Source: Mumia sp. ZJ1417 (GTDB lineage Bacteria > Actinomycetota > Actinomycetes > Propionibacteriales > Nocardioidaceae). Taken from it: DNA of 64,000 nt. The notes under the pieces are model-generated. The model did no database searches and was not told where the DNA came from. It saw only the letters and a program-made list of their open reading frames with translations. Location: NCBI RefSeq assembly GCF_014127285.1, contig NZ_CP059901.1, positions 806,001-870,000 of the forward strand, written 5' to 3'. Position numbers and translations under genes: made by a program. Positions 24,265 through 32,008 of the stretch are shown one piece after another. Numbering within the stretch: position 1 is the stretch's first letter; each line of letters begins with the position of its first letter.

Positions 24265-25496
24265 GCGCGTACGAGGAGGCCGAGCGGGCGGCGCGTACCT
24301 CGTACGGTCGCCTGCTCGCCCTCCTTGCCGCGCCGACCGGTGACCTCGCCGCGGCGGAGGACGCGCTCGCCGACGCGTTCGAGCGGGCGCTGGCGACCTG
24401 GCCGGAGCGGGGAGTGCCCGCGAACCCGGAGGCGTGGCTGCTCACGGCCGGACGCAACCGGCTGCGCGACCTCTATCGGACGGCGGCGTACCGGACGTCG
24501 GCGCCGCTGGAGGAGGGGCCGGAGGAGGCCGGCTCGGGCTCCGGTCACTCGACCGCTGACGCCAGCGAGATCCCAGACGGGCGGCTGGCGCTGATGTTCG
24601 TGTGCGCGCACCCGGCGATCGACCCCGCGGTACGTACGCCGCTGATGCTCCAGACGGTCCTCGGCCTCGACGCCCGGCGGATCGCCGAGGCGTACGTCGT
24701 CCCCACGAGCACGATGGCGCAGCGGCTCGTACGGGCCAAGCGGCGCATCCGCGACGCCCGGATCCCCTTCGTCGTCCCCGGCACGGATGCCATGCCGGCG
24801 CGGCTTCCCGCCGTGCTCGAGGCGGTGTACGGCGCGTACGCGATCGACTGGGCAGCCGTCCCGAGCACGACGCTGCGGGCCTCCACGGCGGGGGAGGCGC
24901 ACTACCTCGCCGTGCTCCTTGCCGCCCTGATGCCCGACGAGCCGGAGGTGCTCGGGCTCGCCTCGCTGGTCGCCCTGTCGCTCGCGCGGGCCGACGCGCG
25001 CACGAGCGACGAGGGCCGCTTCGTGCCGCTCGACGCGCAGGACGTCGACCGGTGGGACGCCGCGCTGATCTCGCAGGGGGAGGACCTTCTCGGCCGGGCG
25101 TCCGTACGAGGTGGCGCCGTGCCCGGGCGGTTCCAGCTGGAGGCGGCGATCCAGTCCGTCCACTGCGCGCGGGCGCGTACGAGTCGGACCGACTGGCCGA
25201 CGCTGCTCAAGCTCCACCGCGCGCTCGTGCGCCTCGTACCGACGCTCGGCGCCCGCGTCGCGCTGGCCGCGGTGACCGGTCGCGTCGACGGACCCGAGGC
25301 GGGGCTCACGCTGCTGGACGCGATCGACGACGAGGGCGCGCGCCGGTTCCAGCCGGCGTGGGCGACGCGGGCGCACCTGCTCGCGCAGGCCGGGCGCAGG
25401 GAGGAGGCGGATGCCGCGTACGCAAAGGCGATCTCGCTCACCACCGACCACCCCACCCGCGAGCATCTCGCGGCCCGCCGCGCCGAAGGCTCGTGA
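24249..25496 (+). CDS. ECF42-type sigma factor with C-terminal extension (DUF6596/TPR-like)
   Basis: 415 residues. An N-terminal ECF core (YGRLLALLAAPTGDLAAAEDALADAFERAL; PEAWLLTAGRNRLRDLYR) includes regions 2 and 4 (LMLQTVLGLDARRIAEAYVVPTSTMAQRLVRAKRRIR, about residues 133-170). The remaining 240 residues are an all-helical TPR-like extension (AIDWAAVPST..., ALMPDEPEVLGLASLVALSLARADAR, ending HLLAQAGRREEADAAYAKAI), the hallmark of ECF42. In that group no anti-sigma factor is found and the extension is thought to control activity. GTG 24249 overlaps the DGPF gene. Confidence 0.9.
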   Translation: MVPALSAYEEAERAARTSYGRLLALLAAPTGDLAAAEDALADAFERALATWPERGVPANPEAWLLTAGRNRLRDLYRTAAYRTSAPLEEGPEEAGSGSGHSTADASEIPDGRLALMFVCAHPAIDPAVRTPLMLQTVLGLDARRIAEAYVVPTSTMAQRLVRAKRRIRDARIPFVVPGTDAMPARLPAVLEAVYGAYAIDWAAVPSTTLRASTAGEAHYLAVLLAALMPDEPEVLGLASLVALSLARADARTSDEGRFVPLDAQDVDRWDAALISQGEDLLGRASVRGGAVPGRFQLEAAIQSVHCARARTSRTDWPTLLKLHRALVRLVPTLGARVALAAVTGRVDGPEAGLTLLDAIDDEGARRFQPAWATRAHLLAQAGRREEADAAYAKAISLTTDHPTREHLAARRAEGS

Positions 25497-25498
25497 GC

Positions 25499-25840
25499 TC
25501 AGACGCCTAGCAGCAGGCGGATCCCGTCGTCGACCTCCGCGAGCAGGATGGGGGTCAGGGCGCCTGCACGCTCGCCGACATCGCTCTTGTCGAGAGTGGC
25601 GAGCTGGGAGACGTTGACGACGGAGTCCTTGGGGAGCCCGGTCGCGGCTCTGCTGACGAAGACGTTGCCCGGCATCGAGGCGAGCCGGAGGTGGGAGGTC
25701 AGTGCCGCGACGACGACCGTGGCGATGCGGCTCGCGTTGAAGCCGTCCGACGAGACGATCAGGACAGGGCGTCGGAGGGCGGGCGCGCTGGAGTGCGGCG
25801 GACCGAGATCGACCCAGTGCACGTCGCCGCGACGGATCAC
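25499..25840 (-). CDS. MazF/PemK-type endoribonuclease toxin
   Basis: 113 residues. RRGDVHWVDLG at the N-terminus, RRPVLIVSSDGFN (catalytic-type Arg and binding Ser), LPKDSVVNVSQLATLDKS and a final helix IRLLLGV are the SH3-like MazF/PemK/Kid layout; these toxins cut single-stranded RNA at short motifs. Start GTG 25840 lies 1 nt after the antitoxin stop. It converges on the ECF42 gene, ending 2 nt from it. Confidence 0.88.
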   Translation of the reverse strand: MIRRGDVHWVDLGPPHSSAPALRRPVLIVSSDGFNASRIATVVVAALTSHLRLASMPGNVFVSRAATGLPKDSVVNVSQLATLDKSDVGERAGALTPILLAEVDDGIRLLLGV

Positions 25841-25841
25841 G

Positions 25842-26087
25842 TCACCAGCCTTCGGCGTCGGCGGCGAGACGTGCCCTGCCGTACTCGACCACGACCGCAT
25901 CGCGCGGGTCGGTGCCTTCGGTCGCGAAGAACACGTCGATCCTGCGGGTCAGGTCGTCATGGCTGAGCTCGTCCAGGTAGCGCTCGGCCGCTGTGGCGAA
26001 GAACGCCGAGCGCGAGAGACCCTGCTCGGCGGCCTTGGCGTCGATGCGCGCGAAGAGCGGGTCAGGAATAGAGATGGCGGTCTTCAC
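25842..26087 (-). CDS. ribbon-helix-helix antitoxin of the MazF-type toxin
   Basis: 81 residues. KTAISIPDPLFARIDAKAAE followed by QGLSRSAFFATAAERYL is an RHH (CopG/MetJ) DNA-binding N-terminus; the acidic C-terminus (FFATEGTDPRDAVVVEYGRA) would bind and neutralise the toxin. GTG 26087 is preceded at seven nt by TATACT, so the mRNA is leaderless. It is the first gene of the two-gene unit. Confidence 0.87.
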   Translation of the reverse strand: MKTAISIPDPLFARIDAKAAEQGLSRSAFFATAAERYLDELSHDDLTRRIDVFFATEGTDPRDAVVVEYGRARLAADAEGW

Positions 26088-26094
26088 GAGGTCG

Positions 26095-26113
26095 AGTATA
26101 ACTAGGTAATACT
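26095..26113 (-). promoter_or_regulatory. promoter/operator of the toxin-antitoxin pair
   Basis: On the - strand TATACT (26100-26095) is a consensus -10 seven nt before GTG 26087. It is the edge of an imperfect 19-bp dyad, AGTATAACTAGGTAATACT on the + strand, a likely site for autorepression by the RHH antitoxin. Confidence 0.6.
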
Positions 26114-26115
26114 GC

Positions 26116-27792
26116 TCAGATCCAGCGTGCGAACCACATGCGGTGCAGCCACTCCTCGTGCGTGACGAGCATGTCGGTCCAGATCGGGAAGAAGAACGCG
26201 AAGCACACCAGGGCGACCGCGACGTACGCGCCGAGCGCCACCGGACCCCACCAGCTCCGCCGGCTGCGCCGCGACGCCCGCAGGAGGCGTCCGGCCACGA
26301 GGGCGATCGCCGCGCAGGTGAACGGGATGAACGCCGTCGCGTAGAACAGGAAGATCGGACGGTCGTCGTAGGCGAACCACGGCAGCCAGGCGGAAGCGAC
26401 CACGAGCACGAGAAGCCCGAAGCGCCAGTCACGCTCACGGATCCACAGCCAGAGCGACGCTCCGAGCGCGAGCAGCCCGCCCCACCAGATCACGGGGTTG
26501 CCGAGGATGAGGATCTGCCGCAGACATGTGGAGCCGCCGGTCGCGTCGCACCCCGCGGTCGAGGCGGGCAGGTCGGTCTGGGCGTCGACCCCGACCGGCC
26601 GGTTGAGGACGAGCCATCCCCACGGGTCGGACTGGTAGGGGTGCGACTTGCCGGCGAGGTAGTCGCCGGTGTGGAACGAGTAGACCATCTGGTGGTAGTG
26701 CCACAGGGACCGCAGCGCCTGCCACGCCTCACCGAGAGGGCCCTTGTCGCCGCCGTCGAGATAGCTGCCCCATGGTGGCGCGTCCCCGTACCCGTGGCCG
26801 AACCGCGCCTCGAAGACCTCGTGGTTGATGAGGAAGCCCATCCACGTCAGCACGTAGACGACGAGCGCGACCAGGACCAGCGACACGAACGCCGGCAGCC
26901 CGTCGACGATCATCGAGCGCCACCACGCCCCTCGCACGCCGAGGGCGTTGCGGTCGAGCGCGTCGAGCACCCAGACCGCGACGCCCACGACGGCGAGGAC
27001 GTACAGCGCGCTCCACTTCGTGCCGATCGCCAGCCCGAAGCACACGCCGGCCGCGAGGCGCCACGGCCGCAGGAGGAGCATGCGTACGGGGCCGAACCCG
27101 GCGATGTCCTCGGTGTGTGCGCTGGCCGAATGAGAGACGCGTCGGGCGAGGCGTGCGCGGCCCCAGTCGCGGTCGGCCACTACGCACGCGAGCGCGCACA
27201 CCAGCCAGAACGCGAGGAAGACGTCGAGCAGGGCGAGCCGCGACATCACGAAGTGGACTCCGTCGACGGCCAGCAGAAGCCCGGCCAGGCAGCCCAGCGT
27301 GGTCGAGCCCGTCATGCGGCGCACCATGCGGGCGAGCACGAGAACCGTCAGCGCGCCGACCACCGCGGCGGAGATGCGCCAGCCGAACGAGGTCATCCCG
27401 AAGAGGTGCTCGCCGATCGCGATCATCCACTTGCCCACCTCGGGGTGGACGACCTGTGTCGGCTCCCCGGTCCACAGCCCGGTCGTCTGGCCGGCCTCGA
27501 CTTGGGCGTTCGCGTCCTCGAGCCAGTCCTGGGCGTAGCCGAAGTTGAGCAGCGACCACGCGTCCTTGGCGTAGTAGGTCTCGTCGAACAGCAGACGCGA
27601 CGGGTACTCCAGGCGCCACACGCGGGCGGCGAAGGCGAGCAGGGCGATCGCGAGGGGCGCGAGCCATCCGACCAGTCGCGGCGCGCCCGCGATGCGGGGG
27701 CGGAAGCGCTCGGCCAGCAGCGGCAGACGGGCACCCTCGCGCGTACGGCCCAACGGCTCGACGGCCGGCGGGTGGTCGACGGACACGGACAC
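26116..27792 (-). CDS. pmt: polyprenyl-phosphomannose-protein mannosyltransferase (PMT family)
   Basis: 558 residues, the usual length of actinobacterial Pmt. About eleven membrane segments are visible. The first extracytoplasmic loop carries LLFDETYYAKDAWS (Asp 70-Glu 71, essential in the family) and VVHPEVGKWMI; a large loop near residues 320-430 contains HTGDYLAGKSHPYQSDPWGWLVLNRPV. The enzyme transfers mannose from polyprenyl-phosphomannose to Ser/Thr of exported proteins. GTG 27792 (or GTG 27786) follows TAGGGT (27804-27799) by six nt. It is divergent from rsmI, an order conserved across actinobacteria. Confidence 0.93.
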   Translation of the reverse strand: MSVSVDHPPAVEPLGRTREGARLPLLAERFRPRIAGAPRLVGWLAPLAIALLAFAARVWRLEYPSRLLFDETYYAKDAWSLLNFGYAQDWLEDANAQVEAGQTTGLWTGEPTQVVHPEVGKWMIAIGEHLFGMTSFGWRISAAVVGALTVLVLARMVRRMTGSTTLGCLAGLLLAVDGVHFVMSRLALLDVFLAFWLVCALACVVADRDWGRARLARRVSHSASAHTEDIAGFGPVRMLLLRPWRLAAGVCFGLAIGTKWSALYVLAVVGVAVWVLDALDRNALGVRGAWWRSMIVDGLPAFVSLVLVALVVYVLTWMGFLINHEVFEARFGHGYGDAPPWGSYLDGGDKGPLGEAWQALRSLWHYHQMVYSFHTGDYLAGKSHPYQSDPWGWLVLNRPVGVDAQTDLPASTAGCDATGGSTCLRQILILGNPVIWWGGLLALGASLWLWIRERDWRFGLLVLVVASAWLPWFAYDDRPIFLFYATAFIPFTCAAIALVAGRLLRASRRSRRSWWGPVALGAYVAVALVCFAFFFPIWTDMLVTHEEWLHRMWFARWI

Positions 27793-27798
27793 GCCGTA

Positions 27799-27862
27799 AC
27801 CCTAGCGAGCGGGATCGAGCCGTCGTGCGTCATCGGGGAGCCGTGTTGCGGGCCCGTACGCT
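27799..27862. promoter_or_regulatory. divergent leaderless promoters of pmt and rsmI
   Basis: Reverse TAGGGT (27804-27799) lies six nt before GTG 27792; forward TACGCT (27857-27862) lies six nt before GTG 27869. Confidence 0.5.
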
Positions 27863-27868
27863 GGGCCG

Positions 27869-28693
27869 GTGCTGATCCTCGCCGCCACGCCCATCGGGAA
27901 CCCCGCGGACGCCTCGTCCCGGCTCCGCGACCTCCTCGCGACCGCCGACGTCGTCGCGGCGGAGGACACCCGGCGCCTCCGGCGGCTCGCGACCGACCTC
28001 GACGTACGGATCAGCGGACGCGTCGTCTCGTACTTCGAGGGCAACGAGGCTCGCCGTACGCCGGAGCTGGTCGCCGACCTCGAGGCCGGCCGTACGGTGC
28101 TGCTGGTCACTGACGCGGGCATGCCGAGCGTCTCCGACCCCGGCTACCGCCTCGTGGCCGCGGCGGTCGAGGCCGGGCTGGACGTCACGACGGCTCCGGG
28201 CCCGTCGGCCGCCCTGGCCGCGCTCGCCGTCTCGGGGTTGCCGGTGGACCGGTTCACCTTCGAAGGCTTCCTCCCGCGCAAGACGGGCGAACGCTACCGC
28301 GCGCTCGCCGCGCTGGCCGACGAGCCGCGCACCATGGTCTTCTTCGAGTCGCCGCACCGCACCCACGAGACGCTCGAGGCGATGGCGGCTGCGCTCGGCC
28401 GGGACAGACGTGGTGCGGTCTGCCGCGAGCTGACCAAGACGTACGAAGAGGTGCGGCGCGGCACCCTCGAGGAGCTCCTCGTGTGGGCTCGCCCCGGCGA
28501 GGAGGAGCGCGTCCGGGGTGAGATCACGATCGTCGTCGAGGGGGCCTCACCCCGCTCCTACGACGAGGAGACCCTGCGCGCGATGGTGGCCGACCGCGAG
28601 CGGTCAGGGCTGTCGCGCAAGGACGCGATCGCGGAGGTCGCCCGCGAGACGGGGGTCAGGCGGCGCGCGGTCTTCGAGCTCGTCCACCACTGA
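27869..28693 (+). CDS. rsmI: 16S rRNA (cytidine1402-2'-O)-methyltransferase RsmI
   Basis: 274 residues. LILAATPIGNPADASSRLRD, VAAEDTRRLRRL, LVTDAGMPSVSDPGYRLV, PGPSAALAALAVSGLP and FFESPHRTHETLEAM are the tetrapyrrole-methylase-fold signatures of RsmI. The enzyme 2'-O-methylates C1402 in the ribosomal P site. The usual TPIGNLGD reads TPIGNPAD, a small deviation. GTG 27869 was chosen because the fold starts at once. Confidence 0.95.
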   Translation: MLILAATPIGNPADASSRLRDLLATADVVAAEDTRRLRRLATDLDVRISGRVVSYFEGNEARRTPELVADLEAGRTVLLVTDAGMPSVSDPGYRLVAAAVEAGLDVTTAPGPSAALAALAVSGLPVDRFTFEGFLPRKTGERYRALAALADEPRTMVFFESPHRTHETLEAMAAALGRDRRGAVCRELTKTYEEVRRGTLEELLVWARPGEEERVRGEITIVVEGASPRSYDEETLRAMVADRERSGLSRKDAIAEVARETGVRRRAVFELVHH

Positions 28694-28805
28694 GGGCGGT
28701 GCTCCGTGGGCCGGTAGTATCGTGTTTCGCCCACCGCGAACAAAATCGACTTCACGTGCGAAGCCCTCGCCGCCGAGGTGCGAAGGTATCCCAACGAAAG
28801 CAGCC

Positions 28806-29990
28806 ATGCAGGATATTCAGCCCCTTGCCCCCGGGACGCGACTCGTCCACATCGGCCCCTACAAGACGGGGACCACAGCCGTTCAGCACGCCTTCCACAC
28901 GCGGCGCGATCAGGTCGCCGACGAGGGAGTCCACTACGCAGGGCGAGGGATCCAGCCGTACCGCGAGGTCATTGCCCTCACGGGGGCCAAGGGCCGTCGT
29001 GGCCACACCCCGGCCGACATCAGCGTGTGGGAGGAGCTCGTCGCCGAGATCCACCGCGCCGGAGACCAGCGTGTGGTGCTGAGCTGCGAGTCGCTCGCTA
29101 ACGCGCACGCACCGGCGATCGAGCGCCTCTACGCCGACCTCGGGCCCGAGCGGGTGCACGTCGTCCGGATGCTCCGTCGCTACGACAAGATGCTGCCGTC
29201 GAAGTGGCAGCAGTCGGTGATGGGCGGGCTCAAGAGCGGCTTCGACCCCTGGCTGAAGAACGTGATCGACGACCCCGAGCACGACTTCTGGTTCCAGCAC
29301 GGCAACGCCGACCTGACCGACCGTTGGGCGGACGTGGTCGGGCCCGAGAACATGACGCTGGTCGTGGTGGACGAGACCGACCGCGACTTCCTGTCCCGGA
29401 CCTTCGAGCAGCTCCTCGACCTGACCCCTGGGCTGCTCAAGCCTGCTGCCGGCGGCGAGAACCGCTCGCTCTCACGCGGCGAGGTCGAGATGCTGCGCCG
29501 GTTCAACCAGATCGTGACGCCGCCGAAGTGGCGCGGTGAGGTGCACGAGCGCTACATCCGGTTCGGTGCCTCGCGTTCGATGAAGACGCTTCCGCGCAAC
29601 CCCGACGATCCGAACGTCGCCACTCCGGAGTGGGCGTTCGCCCCGCTGGCCGAGCGCGCGGAGCGTGAGATCGCCGCCATCCGCGAGGCCGGCTTCAGGG
29701 TCATCGGCGACCTCGACGTGCTGCATGTGCCCAGACGTCCCGACCAGGCCGCCAACCCGACGGAGCTCGAGCCGGGGACGGTGCTCGCCGAGGTGGTCGC
29801 GCTCGCCGCGAGCGGAGTGGTCAAGGCCGGCCTGGCGAAACCGCCGATCCCTCTGTTCAGCGATCCTGAGGACCACGTCGGCGCGCTCCCGGAGAACGTC
29901 CGTCACGGTGCGGCGCTCACCCGCCGCGACATCGTGCACACGCTCGGACGGCGCGCGGCACGCAAGCTGAAGGCGGTGCGACGTGGCTGA
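28806..29990 (+). CDS. sulfotransferase-family protein 1
   Basis: 394 residues. [20 protein letters not shown] (residues about 11-30) is the 5'-phosphosulfate P-loop of PAPS-dependent sulfotransferases; VVRMLRRYDKMLPSKWQQSV (about 121-140) is the 3'-phosphate region with Arg and Ser in the expected places; DRWADVVGPENMTLVVVDE follows. The C-terminal third has no known domain. No signal peptide or membrane helix is seen, so it acts in the cytosol, probably on a lipid-linked or precursor glycan. It heads three overlapping genes: its stop overlaps the GTG start of the next. The block interrupts the usual rsmI-metG order. ATG 28806 has only a weak ribosome site. Confidence 0.78.
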   Translation: MQDIQPLAPGTRLVHIGPYKTGTTAVQHAFHTRRDQVADEGVHYAGRGIQPYREVIALTGAKGRRGHTPADISVWEELVAEIHRAGDQRVVLSCESLANAHAPAIERLYADLGPERVHVVRMLRRYDKMLPSKWQQSVMGGLKSGFDPWLKNVIDDPEHDFWFQHGNADLTDRWADVVGPENMTLVVVDETDRDFLSRTFEQLLDLTPGLLKPAAGGENRSLSRGEVEMLRRFNQIVTPPKWRGEVHERYIRFGASRSMKTLPRNPDDPNVATPEWAFAPLAERAEREIAAIREAGFRVIGDLDVLHVPRRPDQAANPTELEPGTVLAEVVALAASGVVKAGLAKPPIPLFSDPEDHVGALPENVRHGAALTRRDIVHTLGRRAARKLKAVRRG

Positions 29991-30810
29991 GTCGTGGATC
30001 GTCCGCCTTCCTGGCACCGAGGACGCCACGCTCCCCGCAGCGGTCGGTGCCGCCAGCACCGACGTGACGCTCGGCGACGAGCTGGCGAGCCTCGACACGC
30101 TGATCGAGAGCGCGGCGGGGGAGCGACGCCCACAGGCCGTGACCCTCGTCGTCGGCAGCTGGGCAGACCTCGTGCCTCATCGCTGGGCCTCGCACGCGCT
30201 GGCGGGTGACGAGACCCCGTACACGGCGTGGCTGGATCAGATGTTCGCCGACGACGCACAAACCGTCTGGAACCGGCCGGACCTCCTCCTCGAGCGTCTC
30301 GTCGGCGCCGTCGGGTCTGCCGAGAAGGTGCACGTCGTGGTCGTCGAGGCGGGGCGTCCGCCGTCCGCGGACGCCGCCGCGCTCCTGCAGGCCACTCGGA
30401 GCGAGTACGCGAAGCGGGGCTGGGGGCAGGACGTGTTCGACCAGTACTTCGCCGCGACCGTGTGGCCCCGACGCCAGGCCAAGGGCGCTGCGCTCGGTGT
30501 CCCCGAGCACGTGGTCGTCGCCGCGCATCGCCTCGTCGACGCGCTCGGAGGAGCGGACGCGAGCGTCACCGGCAATCTCGCGGACGTCGACAAGCGCGGT
30601 CCTTCAGGGGACGGCGTGGTTCCGCGGGCGGTCTCCGCGGCCGCCGGCGCCGACGTCCTCGTCGCGACGATCGAGGCGACGGTCGACCCGGCTGAGGTCG
30701 CTGCGGGCCATGCAGTCTGGCGTCGAGCCGAGGAGCTGAGCTGGCGTGAGCTCGTCGCTCTCCTGCGCAAGTCGCGCACGGGCAGTGTGGCAGGTGAGCG
30801 ACCGGCGTGA
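29983..30810 (+). CDS. P-loop-less sulfotransferase homologue (middle gene)
   Basis: 275 residues from GTG 29983. No domain is obvious on its own, but it aligns by eye with the two flanking sulfotransferases: VTLVVGSWADLVPHRWASHA corresponds to VHVVRMLRRYDKMLPSKWQQ, YTAWLDQMFADDAQTVWNRP to the FDPWLKNVIDDPEHDFW region, and SAEKVHVVVVEAG to ENMTLVVVDET. The N-terminal KTGTTAVQ P-loop and the Arg/Ser of the 3'-phosphate site are absent, so it is unlikely to bind PAPS in the normal way. It may be a pseudo-enzyme partner. Its end overlaps the next start by 4 nt. Confidence 0.6.
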   Translation: MAESWIVRLPGTEDATLPAAVGAASTDVTLGDELASLDTLIESAAGERRPQAVTLVVGSWADLVPHRWASHALAGDETPYTAWLDQMFADDAQTVWNRPDLLLERLVGAVGSAEKVHVVVVEAGRPPSADAAALLQATRSEYAKRGWGQDVFDQYFAATVWPRRQAKGAALGVPEHVVVAAHRLVDALGGADASVTGNLADVDKRGPSGDGVVPRAVSAAAGADVLVATIEATVDPAEVAAGHAVWRRAEELSWRELVALLRKSRTGSVAGERPA

Positions 30811-31985
30811 GCGAGGGAGGAACCGAGGTGGGCGCGGCAGGATCTGACCGATCCGAGATCCTCCTGCCCGACGACGCCCTCCTCCTTCACGTGGGCCCGC
30901 ACAAGACCGGCACCACAGCCGTGCAAAGCGCGTTCTTCGTCGCGCGCGACGCGCTGGCCCCGTACGCCGTGAGCTATCCCGGACGCTCCCGCACGCCGAT
31001 CCAGGCAGTCACCGCGCTCACCGGTCACGGACCGATGACCGGCGAGCCGCCGCTCGACTTCCGGGACTGGACGCGGTTCGTCGCCTCGGTGCCAGCGCAC
31101 GGACGCGTCGTCGTCTCCAGCGAGTTCTTCGCCGACGCCAGGGGCGAAGCCGTCGCGCGCACGCTGAGCGACCTCGACGCCGAGCGCCTGCACGTCGTCG
31201 TGACCCTCCGCAGGCTGGACCGGATCGTGCCGTCGCAGTGGCAGCAGTACGTCCAGAACGGCGCGGTTGCACCGTTCCGACGGTGGTTGCGCAGGACTCT
31301 CGCCACCCCCGACCCGGACGCTTCAGGTTTCTGGCTGCGCCATCGCCACGATCTCCTCGTCCAGCGCTGGAGCGACGCGCTGGGGCCGGATCGCGTTCGC
31401 GTCGTCGTGGTGGACGACTCCGACCGTACGGCGCTGCTGCGGACCTTCGAGGCGATGGTCGGCGCTCCTGACGGCATCCTCGAGCCGGAGTCTGATCGCG
31501 AGAACCGCTCCCTCACGCTGCCCGAGGTCGAGATCGTACGGGCGCTGAACGCCGAGTTCCGCGGGCGCGGGTGGGAGCCGGCCGACTACCGCCGCTTCGT
31601 ACGGATGGGGGTCACCCGTGCGCTCAAGGGAGTGGCGCCCGACCCTGCGGCCCCTCGCGTCGTCCTGCCTCGGTGGGCGGTGGAGAAGCTCCACGAGACG
31701 AGCACGGAGATGGTCGCGGCGCTGCGGGCGAGCGGTGTCGGCGTCGTTGGTGACCTGGACACGCTGATCGTCCCGCCGCCCACCGCGGACACGCCGGAGA
31801 AGATCCGCAAGACCGTCGACGTCCCGGCGGACCTCGCGGCGCGTGCCCTCGCCGGTGCGATCGACGCCGCGCAGCAGGGGGACAGCCTTGGCCTCGAGCG
31901 CGCTGCGCGCAGCTTTGCGCGGACGACGCCCGGCATGATCGTCACGCGGCTCGTCCGCCCACGCGGGCGCGGCGCCGCGCGCTGA
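30807..31985 (+). CDS. sulfotransferase-family protein 2
   Basis: 392 residues from GTG 30807. [20 protein letters not shown] (about 25-44) is the PAPS 5'-phosphosulfate loop; [20 protein letters not shown] (about 131-150) is the 3'-phosphate site; [20 protein letters not shown] and [16 protein letters not shown] are shared with the first gene of the block, so the two are paralogues. Cytosolic, with a basic C-terminal end. Partner and acceptor are unknown; surface glycolipid or polysaccharide sulfation is the natural guess given envelope-glycan genes elsewhere in the window. Confidence 0.78.
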   Translation: MSEGGTEVGAAGSDRSEILLPDDALLLHVGPHKTGTTAVQSAFFVARDALAPYAVSYPGRSRTPIQAVTALTGHGPMTGEPPLDFRDWTRFVASVPAHGRVVVSSEFFADARGEAVARTLSDLDAERLHVVVTLRRLDRIVPSQWQQYVQNGAVAPFRRWLRRTLATPDPDASGFWLRHRHDLLVQRWSDALGPDRVRVVVVDDSDRTALLRTFEAMVGAPDGILEPESDRENRSLTLPEVEIVRALNAEFRGRGWEPADYRRFVRMGVTRALKGVAPDPAAPRVVLPRWAVEKLHETSTEMVAALRASGVGVVGDLDTLIVPPPTADTPEKIRKTVDVPADLAARALAGAIDAAQQGDSLGLERAARSFARTTPGMIVTRLVRPRGRGAAR

Positions 31986-31995
31986 GCGCGCTCCG

Positions 31996-32001
31996 TAGGA
32001 T
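31996..32001 (+). promoter_or_regulatory. -10 element of metG
   Basis: TAGGAT ends 7 nt before ATG 32009. This supports the downstream ATG and excludes the ATG at 32000, which lies inside the hexamer. Confidence 0.55.
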
Positions 32002-32008
32002 GGGGTCC

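Noticed and set aside
26143-28113. Very long + strand open frame antisense to pmt
   Set aside because: It is rich in Arg/Pro/Asp repeats without any domain and mirrors a well-supported membrane protein gene; long antisense frames are expected at this GC content.
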